Shown: piece after piece, positions 54,292 through 63,626 of the stretch
How positions within the stretch are numbered: position 1 is the stretch's first letter
How the letters are laid out: every line of letters starts with the position of its first letter
Assembly (NCBI RefSeq): GCF_031127835.1
Contig: NZ_JARXHX010000003.1
Span: 372,001-436,000, forward strand
Source: Pelagicoccus sp. SDUM812002
GTDB taxonomy: Bacteria; Verrucomicrobiota; Verrucomicrobiia; Opitutales; Opitutaceae
Length of the DNA: 64,000 bases
Direction of reading: 5' to 3'
Notes under the pieces: generated by a model
Told to the model about the DNA's origin: nothing
The model's input: only the letters and a program-made list of their open reading frames with translations
The model's database searches: none
Position numbers and translations under genes: made by a program

Positions 54292-56139
54292 ATGAGCGCA
54301 CAAAACACTGAAAAGCACGAATTCAAAGCTGAGATCAAGCAACTGCTGGATATCGTTATCCACAGCCTCTACACCGAAAAGGAGATCTTCGTCCGCGAAC
54401 TCATTTCCAACGCGTCCGACGCCTTGGAGAAGCTACGCCATCTGAAGATCACTGAAAAGGAGGTGCACCAGGACGAGCTCGACCTTGAAATCAACATCAA
54501 GACCGACGAGGAGGCCAACACCATCACCATCCAGGATTATGGTATCGGCCTGACCCGCGACGAGCTCGTGGAAAACCTCGGCACCATCGCGCACTCCGGC
54601 TCCAAACAGTTCCTCGAAGCCCTCAAAGAAGGCGGCGAGAAGAACGCCGACCTCATCGGCCAATTCGGCGTAGGTTTCTACTCAGCATTCATGGTCGCCA
54701 ATAAGGTCGAAGTCTTCACCCACTCTTGGAAAAAAGACGAGCCCGGCCACCTTTGGTCATCCGACGGAGTCGGAGCATACGAAATCGAAGAGTCCGACGA
54801 TACACAGCGGGGCGCCCGCATTGTCATACATCTGAACGACGACTCCAAGGACTACGCAAAGGCCGATACGATCAAGGACATCATTAAGCGCTACTCCAGC
54901 TTCGTTCAGTTCCCCATCAAGCTCAACGACGAGAAGATCAACACCGTCAACGCTCTCTGGCTCCGCTCCAAGTCCGAAATCACCGACGAAGAATACACCG
55001 AGTTCTACAAGTTCCAGGCCAACGCCTTCGACGAACCACACTACCGCCTGCACTTCTCCGCAGACGCCCCGCTCGACATCAAGGCCCTCATCTTCACCCC
55101 GAAGACGAATCCGGAGCGCATCGGCTTCCCGCGCATCGACCCTGGCGTCGCCCTGCACTGCCGCAAGGTCCTCATCGACTCCAAGCCGACCGAGCTCCTC
55201 CCGGAATGGCTGCGCTTCCTCAAGGGCGTCATCGACTCCGCCGACCTCCCGCTCAACATCTCGCGCGAAACGATGCAGGACAACGGCCTGACCCAGAAGC
55301 TCAGCCGCGTCATCACCAAGCGCTACCTCAAGTTCCTCAAGGAAGAAGCCAAAAAGCGTCCCGAGCAGTACGCGGAATTCTTCAAGAACTTCGGCGTCTA
55401 CATAAAGGAAGGTGTCGCCACCGACTTCACCTACCGCGACGACCTCGCCAAGCTCCTCTACTTCGAGTCCTCCGTCACCGAAAAGGGCAAGACTACCAGC
55501 CTCGCTGACTACGTCTCCCGCATGAAGGACGAGCAAAAGACCATCTACTACATCCTCGGTCAAAACCGCGAGTCCATCGAATCCGGCCCCTACCTCGAAG
55601 GCTTCAAGGCCCGCGGCATCGAAGTTCTCTTTCTCTACGAGCCCATCGACGAATACGTCATGTCCAACCTCGGCACCTTCGAGGAAAAGGAGCTCACCTC
55701 CGCGGACCAAGGCGACATCAAGCTCGACGACGCGCCCAAGCCCGAAGGCGAAGCTCTCTCAGACGACGACGCCAAGGCCCTCTGCGAGTGGCTCAAGACC
55801 GCCATCGGCGACCGCGTCAAGGAAGTCAAAGTCTCCGAGCGCCTCGTCAGCAGCCCAGTCATGGCCCTCTCGCCCGACGCCATGTCCACGCAGATGCGCC
55901 GCATGATGAAGCAGATGGGCCAAGACAATCCCATGCCCATGGAAGTGCTCTTCGAGATCAACCCGCGCCACGAGCTGATCAAAAACCTGAATACGCAGCG
56001 AGCATCCAACGAAGGCCTCGCCAAGCTCATCGCCCAGCAGTCCTTCGACAACGCCCTCGTAGCCGCCGGTCTCATGGAAGACCCCAAGGACATGGTCGCC
56101 CGCATGTACCAGATCCTCGAGCAAGCCGCCACCAAGTAG
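54292..56139 (+). CDS. htpG: Molecular chaperone HtpG (Hsp90)
   Basis: A 615-residue Hsp90. The N-terminal GHKL ATPase has ELISNASDALEKLR, IQDYGIGLT, GTIAHSGSKQFL and GQFGVGFYSAFMVA. The middle domain contains RGVVDS-like FLKGVIDSADLPLNISRE, and the C-terminal dimer domain follows. The ATG at 54292 begins MSAQNTEKHEF. The stop is followed by a strong terminator. Confidence 0.96.
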   Translation: MSAQNTEKHEFKAEIKQLLDIVIHSLYTEKEIFVRELISNASDALEKLRHLKITEKEVHQDELDLEINIKTDEEANTITIQDYGIGLTRDELVENLGTIAHSGSKQFLEALKEGGEKNADLIGQFGVGFYSAFMVANKVEVFTHSWKKDEPGHLWSSDGVGAYEIEESDDTQRGARIVIHLNDDSKDYAKADTIKDIIKRYSSFVQFPIKLNDEKINTVNALWLRSKSEITDEEYTEFYKFQANAFDEPHYRLHFSADAPLDIKALIFTPKTNPERIGFPRIDPGVALHCRKVLIDSKPTELLPEWLRFLKGVIDSADLPLNISRETMQDNGLTQKLSRVITKRYLKFLKEEAKKRPEQYAEFFKNFGVYIKEGVATDFTYRDDLAKLLYFESSVTEKGKTTSLADYVSRMKDEQKTIYYILGQNRESIESGPYLEGFKARGIEVLFLYEPIDEYVMSNLGTFEEKELTSADQGDIKLDDAPKPEGEALSDDDAKALCEWLKTAIGDRVKEVKVSERLVSSPVMALSPDAMSTQMRRMMKQMGQDNPMPMEVLFEINPRHELIKNLNTQRASNEGLAKLIAQQSFDNALVAAGLMEDPKDMVARMYQILEQAATK

Positions 56140-56182
56140 GCAGGAGCGAGCTTGCTCGCGAACACACAACCCAATCTCCCCC

Positions 56183-56214
56183 AGCCCGGATCGCTCCCGC
56201 GATCCGGGCTTTTT
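56183..56214 (+). terminator. Intrinsic terminator of htpG
   Basis: AGCCCGGATCGC pairs perfectly with GCGATCCGGGCT (12 pairs, four-base loop) and is followed by TTTTT. Confidence 0.93.
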
Positions 56215-56364
56215 CGTGCCTGATTCATCATGTCCCCGAAAAATAAATAATTTTTGCGGCGACAGTGTGCGATTCAATGGCTCGTCGGGTATTATAGGGT
56301 GCAAGAGCTCTCAAAACCTCTACTCTAGCACCACTCTCCCTTAAAATAAGAGTCCTATTCAGCC

Positions 56365-57651
56365 ATGCCTCTCCAAGAAGAATCCGATTTCGAACTGCTC
56401 GGTCGCTTTTATTCCAAATGTGATGAAGCCGCTTTCACTCTCCTCGTCGAGCGGCACCTAAAGATCGTCTTCGCGGTCGCTCAAAACTGCCTCGGCGGCG
56501 ATGCACAACTGGCGGAAGACGTCTGCCAGATCGTTTTTGCCCAACTCGCCCGCAAAGCCAAAAGCCTGCACCACGATAACGTGAAAGCCTGGCTCTTCAA
56601 GACCAGCCGTTTCACCGCAGCCAAAATAGTCCGCTCGCGGACTCGCCAATCAGCAAAAGAACGACGCTACGAACAAATGAGCGAAAAAACCGTCTCCGAC
56701 GAAAGCGAGGAGCTGAAGGCGTTCATCGACGAATCCATCGAGCAACTCCCGCAGTCCGATCAGGAAGCCATCCTTCTCCGCTACTTCGAATCGATGGACT
56801 ACAACACCATCGGAACACGTCTTGGCATGCAGCCAAACGCCGCTCGCATGAAAGTCTCCCGAGCCTTGGACAAGCTCCAAACCCGCTTCAAAGGAAGAGG
56901 TATCGCCACCACTGCGACTGCATTGAGCGCCGCCTTAACCGGATACGCCAGTTGCTCCCTGCCCGCCCATCTGGCAACAAGCGTCGCAACGGTAAGCCTC
57001 GCGAACATCGGAAGCCTAGCGTCCGTTGGACTCGTATCCGCTCTCAAACTACCCCTCGTTGCGACCGCGGCGACTATCGTAGCCGGACTCGCGCTGGAAC
57101 AACAAACAACCCCAGAGACTGCGGATCCAGTCGCCCAAGACACCCAGCTACTTATCGTTCACGAGGAAACGGAAGTTCCCCAGCCCACTGAGACCACTAG
57201 AACCTTAGACAAAATCGATATCGCCTATGCTGCCTTGGATCAAGACGCCACCGTGCTGGCTCAACGGTTGAAGGAGGTGGAATCCCAGATACAAAAGCTG
57301 CACCACCGCAGACCGCAGGGAGGAAAAGTATACAGTATCAAAGAATTGGATATGAAACCACGAGCAACGGCAATGATGATGCCGGACTATCCAGTTGCCC
57401 ATGCAGTGACCCAAGAATCCGGTTCGGCCGTCGTCGAGTTCATTCTCGGAGTAGACGGAAAGACCAGCGACCTCCGAGTGCTTAAAGCGTCGCACCCTGA
57501 TTTCGCCGAAAGCGCCTTAAAAGCCGTAGCAAAAAGCGAATTCACGCCTGGCCGAATCGGTTCAACCGCCGTCCAGACCCACGTCCGAATCCCCATACAC
57601 TTCACCCCTTCCGCCGCCGAAGGACAACCTAAAACAAAAAACTGGTTCTAG
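56365..57651 (+). CDS. ECF sigma factor fused to a membrane region and TonB-like C-terminal domain
   Basis: A 428-residue protein. Sigma region 2 (about 8-80) shows EAAFTLLVERHLKIVFAVA; region 4 (about 130-180) shows LPQSDQEAILLRYFESMDYNTIGTRLGMQPNAARMKVSRAL. A long Ala-rich hydrophobic region (about 190-245) can hold one or two membrane helices. A Pro/Thr linker and coiled segment follow, then a TonB C-terminal-like domain (about 330-415: YPVAHAVTQ, GSAVVEFILGVDG and KSEFTPGRIG with the typical PG). The arrangement puts the TonB domain outside and the sigma domain inside. The next gene starts on the base after the stop. Confidence 0.85.
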   Translation: MPLQEESDFELLGRFYSKCDEAAFTLLVERHLKIVFAVAQNCLGGDAQLAEDVCQIVFAQLARKAKSLHHDNVKAWLFKTSRFTAAKIVRSRTRQSAKERRYEQMSEKTVSDESEELKAFIDESIEQLPQSDQEAILLRYFESMDYNTIGTRLGMQPNAARMKVSRALDKLQTRFKGRGIATTATALSAALTGYASCSLPAHLATSVATVSLANIGSLASVGLVSALKLPLVATAATIVAGLALEQQTTPETADPVAQDTQLLIVHEETEVPQPTETTRTLDKIDIAYAALDQDATVLAQRLKEVESQIQKLHHRRPQGGKVYSIKELDMKPRATAMMMPDYPVAHAVTQESGSAVVEFILGVDGKTSDLRVLKASHPDFAESALKAVAKSEFTPGRIGSTAVQTHVRIPIHFTPSAAEGQPKTKNWF

Positions 57652-58410
57652 ATGGTTTCGCCTCGTATCGCCTCGGCCTTTTGGCTCATCCCTCTTGCAG
57701 TCGCTGTCGGTTTCGCTGCGCGAATCGTCGATTCTTCGAACTCACGTCCTGCCAACACAAGCATTCCACAATCGCCAGACCAACAGGTTAAAAAAGAAGC
57801 GATTCCCGAAAAAGACCCAAGCGAAGCCGCTGCGCTCAACTCATTACAGGCAGAAATCAACGCTCTCGAGGAGCGTGTGAAAAAACGAGAGCACGTCCTT
57901 GCCCAACGAAAAAAGGAACAACAACCTTTCACCGACGCCTCCTCCCTCAACCACAAGGGACTCGATCCCGAGCAATGGAGTAATAAGGGTTACGCCACCC
58001 CGTACGAAAGCGTGGAAACTCTCATATTCTCCGCCGCCAGTGGCGACCTTCAGACAATGAAGGACTCGCTCGTCTTTTCGCCCGAAAGCGAATCCCTCGC
58101 GAAGCGACTATTCGAAAAACTACCCAACTCCGTTCGCCAAGAACAAGGCAACCTCGAAACCGTGATGGCCATGATGACCATCGACCAAGTTCCCTTGGCT
58201 CACGCCCAAATAACCGCTTACAAAGAGATCACCGACGAAGCCAAAGAAGTCTTCATGCTCTTCTCCTCGAATCTCGATTCTCCGTATTCCGTAAAACTCG
58301 ATCTTATCCAGTTTCCCGATACAACCTGGAAAGTATTGGTCCCCCCGCAGGCAATTAGCGAATACGCTGAGAAGCTCGGAGTTAACCTTGAAAACACGAA
58401 CTTCGAATAA
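57652..58410 (+). CDS. Companion protein of the sigma-TonB fusion
   Basis: A 252-residue protein starting directly after the sigma stop codon (TAG-ATG). It has an N-terminal membrane anchor (about 7-24), a linker with a coiled coil (about 58-85: LNSLQAEINALEERVKKREHV) and a periplasmic C-terminal domain of unknown type. No anti-sigma zinc motif is seen. Its position suggests a partner or regulator of the fused sigma factor, which is inference. Confidence 0.65.
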   Translation: MVSPRIASAFWLIPLAVAVGFAARIVDSSNSRPANTSIPQSPDQQVKKEAIPEKDPSEAAALNSLQAEINALEERVKKREHVLAQRKKEQQPFTDASSLNHKGLDPEQWSNKGYATPYESVETLIFSAASGDLQTMKDSLVFSPESESLAKRLFEKLPNSVRQEQGNLETVMAMMTIDQVPLAHAQITAYKEITDEAKEVFMLFSSNLDSPYSVKLDLIQFPDTTWKVLVPPQAISEYAEKLGVNLENTNFE

Positions 58411-58463
58411 ATTCCTGTCTCTCAAAGTGGAGTCGCGACATTCTCAGTCCTGAGAACTCGTCC

Positions 58464-59612
58464 TCACCACTTGAATACCGCGGCTACGCTCTTACCCCCA
58501 GGAATCTCACTTTCCGGCATTACTATCGCATCGCCATCCTTGAGAAGCGTTTCCAGATAAATGCGGTCTAAGGCTTCGAACGCGTCTTCGTCGTCCGAAC
58601 TCGCGGACTTAGGCCTCTCATCCTTGCCTATGCGGCACCAAATGTCGTCATCGCAAGCGAGTACAGCAGCGGATATGCGACCCTGTTTGGCTGCCTCGTA
58701 AACCTCTCTGACATTATTGGAGAAAATTCCTTCGCGAGAGCGCATCTCTTCAATTGTCTCAAGCACTTGCGCTTTACGGCGCTGTTGTTCTTCCCAGGCA
58801 ATCTCGCTGCAAACTTTCGAAATTTGGCGAGGACTCGGATGTGCCTCCACGTTGCTTACTCGAACAACTTCCCCGCCTGAGTGGCTATATGTATCCAAAA
58901 ACTCTGCCACGACCCGCTTATCACCAATTACTACAAGAGGAAGTTCTTTTGATTCAGGAAAATCGTTTAGCGCATGGGCAATCTCTCTCATAAAGATCGT
59001 TTCGTTCAGCTCTCTAGGGGACTTAGCGGCGTTCATCCCCTGATTCACCATGTGAGGAGCACCCCCCTCATTCGAACTGCGAACGTGAGCTTTCTGCCCA
59101 TTGTCGAGAGCACCATTTTCCGAAAAGCTCCTGACGCTGCTCGGCAGCTCTACATCCTTCAGAGGGCGAGCACTCTCGCCATCAAAACGAAAAAGGCGAG
59201 GAGCTTTCAAGCTAACGTCTAAAGCCAACCATTCGCTTAGCGCCGCAATCGCATCTGCGGCAGGTCGGATACTGAAATAATCTTCGATCGTCGCTTTTTC
59301 GACCGGCGGGTAAGGCAATTTCAAAAAACGAGTTACCTGTTCCGAAATATGGATACATACACCTTGGTATTCCCCTCCCCACATCTCTCGGTCGTGGACC
59401 AACGATTCAAGCTTGGCAAGGATGGTTCGAATCGCAGGGGCTGCGCCCGACTCTTTTGAAATGTGAACCGATTCACGACGCAATCGATCCCTGTGGATTT
59501 GAGAGTTTTTTCCGCCACCATCACATTCCAGAGAAACCGTCAGGCAAGGTCCGCTCTGTTCGTTCATTTCGTTCAAATATTCACGCCCTTTGCTCCGTAA
59601 TTGCTTTTTCAT
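58464..59612 (-). CDS. baeRF-family (archaeo-eukaryotic release factor-like) protein
   Basis: A 382-residue soluble protein that fits the bacterial eRF1-like group (baeRF3 type): CLTVSLECDGG near the start, WGGEYQGVCIHISEQVTRFLKLPYP, then DYFSIRPAADAI, LDVSLKAPRLFRFDGE and LPLVVIGDKRVVAEFLDTYS with later EVYEAAKQGRISAAVLACDDDIW. Known families pair with ribosome factors and stress or defence genes; the function is not established. I chose ATG 59612, with AGAGGA 13 bases upstream; GTG 59615 is adjacent. Confidence 0.72.
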   Translation of the reverse strand: MKKQLRSKGREYLNEMNEQSGPCLTVSLECDGGGKNSQIHRDRLRRESVHISKESGAAPAIRTILAKLESLVHDREMWGGEYQGVCIHISEQVTRFLKLPYPPVEKATIEDYFSIRPAADAIAALSEWLALDVSLKAPRLFRFDGESARPLKDVELPSSVRSFSENGALDNGQKAHVRSSNEGGAPHMVNQGMNAAKSPRELNETIFMREIAHALNDFPESKELPLVVIGDKRVVAEFLDTYSHSGGEVVRVSNVEAHPSPRQISKVCSEIAWEEQQRRKAQVLETIEEMRSREGIFSNNVREVYEAAKQGRISAAVLACDDDIWCRIGKDERPKSASSDDEDAFEALDRIYLETLLKDGDAIVMPESEIPGGKSVAAVFKW

Positions 59613-59721
59613 CACTAAAAATTTCCTCTCTTTCGATGGTTATTAGTAGCCGGCTTGGAATGGGTTTCGCTAGATGCAATTCTCATAGTTCCACATCCTC
59701 CTCACTACTAATCGAGTCAAC

Positions 59722-59768
59722 ATTGCAAACTGCGAGGCGGCGCGTATTCGCTTATTGCAGAGTGCAAT
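59722..59768. promoter_or_regulatory. Two palindromes between the baeRF gene and the small acidic gene
   Basis: ATTGCAGAGTGCAAT at 59754-59768 is a perfect six-base-arm palindrome; ATTGCAAACTGCGAG at 59722-59736 is an imperfect copy. Centres are 32 bases apart, about three helical turns. They lie about 110-155 bases before the baeRF start and just after the small acidic gene. Confidence 0.45.
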
Positions 59769-59802
59769 TTTCAAACGTCTTTACGCACTAGAAAGCAACA
59801 TA

Positions 59803-60051
59803 CTATCCGATACCCTTGGTGCTCGATTCCGCTTTAAAGTCGTACTCTTTTTCGAAGTCACGGACAGGGGGATCCTCAGGGCCACCCTCGGGGAAAAAAT
59901 GCTCCCGCCCTTCCTCCAATCGTTCTTCAAATTTGAGAGGACTCGTCGCGTTGTCTGGATCCAGTTTCAAATTGTAAGGCGGTGGTGGCGACTCTCCGTT
60001 TTCGCTGACCTCTACACCTCCTTCAGTTTCGTTCGCTATTTTCTTAATCAT
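59803..60051 (-). CDS. Small acidic protein with LDPDNATS motif (relative of 29243-29545)
   Basis: An 82-residue hydrophilic protein. The middle reads LKLDPDNATSPLKFEERLEEG and then HFFPEGGPEDPP, matching the order of motifs in the protein at 29243-29545 (LDPDNATS, FxER, G, FxPExG). The C-terminus differs. No membrane segment. It lies in the same direction as and upstream of the baeRF gene, with 190 bases between them. Function unknown. Confidence 0.6.
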   Translation of the reverse strand: MIKKIANETEGGVEVSENGESPPPPYNLKLDPDNATSPLKFEERLEEGREHFFPEGGPEDPPVRDFEKEYDFKAESSTKGIG

Positions 60052-60129
60052 TTCGCTGCCCCGACTTGCATAGCCTGCGCCAATCCACCACCCACGTGCC
60101 CGACATACCTCTTGGTCGCCCTCAACTAA

Positions 60130-61575
60130 ACTCTTGGAGAAGCACTGTTACGAACCTCTCTTACGGCATAATCACAACCGTATCCAGCACCTCAACCCTC
60201 GCAGAGACCTACGCCGCGCTAGACGCGCCACGTGCCGAGACCGCCATTCTCTACCTCAAAGCCCAACAGTACACCGAAGCTCAACCGACGTCTCGCGCAG
60301 GCCCAAAGCGACGCCCTCCATCTTCGCGATGCATTATACAATCTTAAGATTGTTCGCAAGTCCACCAAGGGTGAGGAGGATTGGCCCCTTTTCAGCGATG
60401 CCTTGGCCTACGCGGCTATGCTGACCGCTATTCTCGGACGCATCGAAGAAGCCAACAAACTGCTCCGAGAGGCACTCGCACTCGCAATCAAAAAAGATAT
60501 GCCAGAGCAAATAACGAATGCTTATCGGCACCAAGCAAACGTCAACGAATACGCTTCCAAATACGAAGCCTACCGCGACTCAGAACCTGCCGCTCTCTCG
60601 ATCAAAAGGGTGGTACTCAAGCTTGCCTCACCTGCGTTTCGTAAACGTTTTCGGACTAGGCCAATACGAGGAAAGCCTTTCCGCCATCCACGAAGCTGTA
60701 GAGAACTTGCAGGTTGAAGGGGAACTTCTAGTGCATTAAACAATGTATCCAATCTTTGCAGACAAGCCATCACGACATCCACCCTCAACTCGACGAAGCC
60801 CTTCGTTTCAATCGTATTCACGGCAGTCGCGTATTCGAATTCTACGACCTCTGGGCGATGGGAGCTAACGCAGTCCACACCGAACAGTCAGAGCGAGCCC
60901 CAAGACTCGTTCGCCCGCCTCATTCGATTTTGGAAAGAGACAGACGACCACAAAGACGTCGCCCTGGTCTTCTCTGTGCAGCTGCCTACCATTCATCGGA
61001 AAACCGACCCAATGACCTCGCGCTTTGTATCGATATTTTCAACTCGATCTCTCGCCGCAACGAATCGCCAGAACCGAGATTCGGACTTCTCGCTGCGAAT
61101 GCCGAAGACGCTTGGCTCCACGGCAAGATAGGTCTCGCAATCGCTCCTTTCAAGAAAGCAAGTGAAGGCTACCGCAGCATGCTGCCTTCCTTTCGAGCAT
61201 GCGTGGACACCCTGGCGACTCGCGTTCGTTCAATCTCAGGCAGGTAATGGAAGCGAAGCGTTGCTCTCTAGGAAAGTGGCAGAAGAAATCGCAAAGAAAC
61301 ACTCGCTCCGCACTCTCGTGCAAAATATCGCCCGCGACCGCCGCGAATTCCAGGGCACCAGCAACGACACCCCCCGCTTTAACCGCTCGCCAGATTGAAG
61401 TCGCTCGGCTAATCGCTGCCGGCTGTTCGAATAAGGAAGCTGCAGACCAACTCGCAATTAGCCCTCGCTCAAGACGGACTCGGAGTCGGTGCGGCATGGG
61501 GAGAGGGATTGACCGTCCTGTTCGTAAAGGACGCTGGTTTTCAAACAGTCGATCGACACGCCCTCGATCATGATA
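60130..61575 (+). pseudogene. Decayed TPR/LuxR-type transcriptional regulator
   Basis: Fragments in different frames read in order like one regulator. First a TPR-like segment in frame from about 60290 (ALAYAAMLTAILGRIEEANKLL and so on), then a switch near 60630 (GLGQYEESLSAIHEAVENLQ), another part from about 60756 (FEFYDLWAMGAN, later LLAANAEDAWLHGKIGLAIAPF), and finally LTARQIEVARLIAAGCSNKEAADQLAIS, a LuxR-type helix-turn-helix start, cut off at about 61475. At least four frame changes make this a pseudogene rather than a sequencing slip. Confidence 0.75.
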
Positions 61576-61605
61576 TACAAAACTACTACTACTATATCGC
61601 TCGCT

Positions 61606-61645
61606 AAATAAACAAAGACGCGGCAACCATAACGGATGCCGCGTC
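61606..61645 (-). terminator. Intrinsic terminator of grpE-dnaJ
   Basis: GACGCGGCA pairs perfectly with TGCCGCGTC (nine pairs); on the minus strand a T-rich tail (TTTGTTTATTT) follows. It lies just after the dnaJ stop. Confidence 0.85.
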
Positions 61646-61670
61646 GATAATAATTTGATCCAGATCCGAC

Positions 61671-62834
61671 TTAGTCGAAGATCTTCTTCGCCTTTTCAAA
61701 GAAGCCTTTTGGTTCGTCGCCATCTTCTGCGTCACCACAAGCTAGGGCAAACTCTTCGAGTTTCTCGCGTTGCTCGGAGGTCAACGACTTGGGCACCTCG
61801 ATTTTGACGCGTACCATTTGGTCGCCGTAGAAACCGCCACGCAGGCTCGGCATCCCCTTACCCTTCAGGCGGAACGTAGTGCCAGACTGGGTACCGGGTG
61901 GTATTTTGAGGCTTGCTTTGCCGCTAAGCGTCGGGACCTCGATAGTACCACCGAGGGTAGCCAACGTGAACTTTATGGGGATCTCACAATAGAGATTCTC
62001 CTCTTGGCGTTCAAAGATCTCGTGGTCGCGAACGTGCAAGACGATGTAGAGATCACCAGTCGGACCCCCGTGCGAGCCAGCTTCCCCGTTGCCCGCGGAG
62101 CGGAGCTTCGAACCGGTGTCGACGCCAGGCGGTACCTTGACCTTGATCTTAGTCGTCTCGTTTACGCGTCCTTCGCCCGCGCAGCTACCGCATGGTTTCT
62201 CAACTTTCTGGCCGCTGCCATTACAGGTCGGACACGTTTGCCGAACCGAAAAGAAGCCCTTGGATGCTGTCACTTGTCCATGGCCAGCACAGGTCGGACA
62301 GGTCTTCACGCCGCTGCCCGGTTCCGCACCTGAGCCAGAGCACTTGCTGCAGGTGGTGGGCTTGCGGAAGGATATTTCCTTTTCCACCCCCTTGGCCGCC
62401 TCTTCCAAATCGATTTCGAGGTCGTAGCGTAGATCGGAGCCACGGGATGCGCCGCCGCGTCCGCGTCCTCCGCCAGCTCCGCCGCCACCGAAAAACTCTT
62501 CAAAGATGCTGCCACCGCCACCGCCGCCGCCGAACACCTCGCTGAAGATGTCGAAAGGATCGTGGAAAGGACCTCCTGAGGACGCTCCGCCTCCCCCACC
62601 GCCCATGCCGCCGCTAAAGGCTGCATGGCCATAGCGATCGTACGCTGCCCGCTTCTGTTCGTCCTTGAGTACCTCGTATGCTTCGGAGACTTTCTTAAAG
62701 TTCTCCTCAGCCTCGTGATTTCCTGGGTTCTTGTCCGGGTGGTACTTGACCGCCATCTTGCGGTAAGCCTTCTTGAGCTCGTCTTGGGTCGCTTGCTTGC
62801 TGGCGCCTAAGAGTTCGTAGTAGTCTTCTTTCAC
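61671..62834 (-). CDS. dnaJ: Chaperone DnaJ (Hsp40)
   Basis: A 387-residue type I Hsp40. The J domain has HPD in [10 protein letters not shown]; a Gly-rich region with repeated GGGGG segments follows. Four zinc motifs are present: [24 protein letters not shown] and CGSCAGEG. The GTG at 62834 with AGGAGGA upstream begins the family's N-terminus; no ATG fits. It starts 40 bases after the grpE stop. Confidence 0.95.
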   Translation of the reverse strand: MKEDYYELLGASKQATQDELKKAYRKMAVKYHPDKNPGNHEAEENFKKVSEAYEVLKDEQKRAAYDRYGHAAFSGGMGGGGGGASSGGPFHDPFDIFSEVFGGGGGGGSIFEEFFGGGGAGGGRGRGGASRGSDLRYDLEIDLEEAAKGVEKEISFRKPTTCSKCSGSGAEPGSGVKTCPTCAGHGQVTASKGFFSVRQTCPTCNGSGQKVEKPCGSCAGEGRVNETTKIKVKVPPGVDTGSKLRSAGNGEAGSHGGPTGDLYIVLHVRDHEIFERQEENLYCEIPIKFTLATLGGTIEVPTLSGKASLKIPPGTQSGTTFRLKGKGMPSLRGGFYGDQMVRVKIEVPKSLTSEQREKLEEFALACGDAEDGDEPKGFFEKAKKIFD

Positions 62835-62874
62835 AGTGTTGCTTATCCTCCTGGTACCCTTGTTAACGGAGCGA

Positions 62875-63516
62875 TTACTGGTCTTCCTGCGCAGGTCCGC
62901 CACTCACCACGACAGAAGCCGGGCGGATCAGGCGTCCGTTTAACGTGAAGCCCTTGCGCATGAGCGAAAGGACCTTGCCCTCCTCGATCTCGTCGCTGGG
63001 CTGCGTCTGGAAGGCTTCCGCTTTGTTCGGATCGAAATCGTCGCCGGGTGCCGGAGCAACCTCTGCGATCCCGTTGTCCGCAAGCAAGGACTTGAATTGC
63101 ATCATCACCATCTGGATACCTTGCACCACGACCTTCGGATCCGTCGTTTGCTCAGCCGACATGAGACCGAGTCCGAGATTGTCGTAAACCGGCAGGAAGT
63201 CTTCCAGCAGGCCGGAAATCGCGAACTGCTTGAGTTCGTCCTTCTCGCGCATGACGCGTCGACGGTAGGTATCGAGGTCGGCAACCGACCTCAGGTAATT
63301 GTTGTAGTTCTCAGCAGCTTCAGCCTTCGCGGCTTCGAGTTGCTCCTCAAGCGTCAACTCCTTCGGCTCTTCAGCGACTTCCGTCGCCTCCTCAACCACC
63401 TCTTCAGGGGCAGTATCAGTTGCCTCCGCAGAAGCCTCTGCATTTTCAGCATTAGCCTCCTCGGTCTGCGCGTCTACGTTTTCTTCTACTTCTGGTGTAT
63501 CCTTAGCGTTTTCCAT
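62875..63516 (-). CDS. grpE: Nucleotide exchange factor GrpE
   Basis: A 213-residue DnaK cofactor. The N-terminal 60 residues are acidic and low in complexity (Glu/Ala rich). The coiled helix ([25 protein letters not shown]) and the C-terminal beta wing ([20 protein letters not shown]) are typical. ATG 63516 chosen. It is followed by dnaJ; dnaK is not in the window. Confidence 0.93.
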   Translation of the reverse strand: MENAKDTPEVEENVDAQTEEANAENAEASAEATDTAPEEVVEEATEVAEEPKELTLEEQLEAAKAEAAENYNNYLRSVADLDTYRRRVMREKDELKQFAISGLLEDFLPVYDNLGLGLMSAEQTTDPKVVVQGIQMVMMQFKSLLADNGIAEVAPAPGDDFDPNKAEAFQTQPSDEIEEGKVLSLMRKGFTLNGRLIRPASVVVSGGPAQEDQ

Positions 63517-63626
63517 AGCCAAACTGTGATTCTCTAGATCAGTTCCTCCGGGAATCAAAGAGATTTTCGACAAGGTCGAGCCCCTTTTTAGAAGAAAGGT
63601 TCCGAACAAGGGAGGTTTTAGCTCGA

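Noticed and set aside
54757-55710. 317-codon open frame on the minus strand inside htpG
   Set aside because: Shadow caused by GC-rich third codon positions of htpG; product is a low-complexity Val/Glu/Leu string.
63567-63579. TCGAC-AAG-GTCGA palindrome upstream of grpE as an HrcA (CIRCE) site
   Set aside because: CIRCE has nine-base arms (TTAGCACTC) and a nine-base loop; this five-base palindrome does not match.
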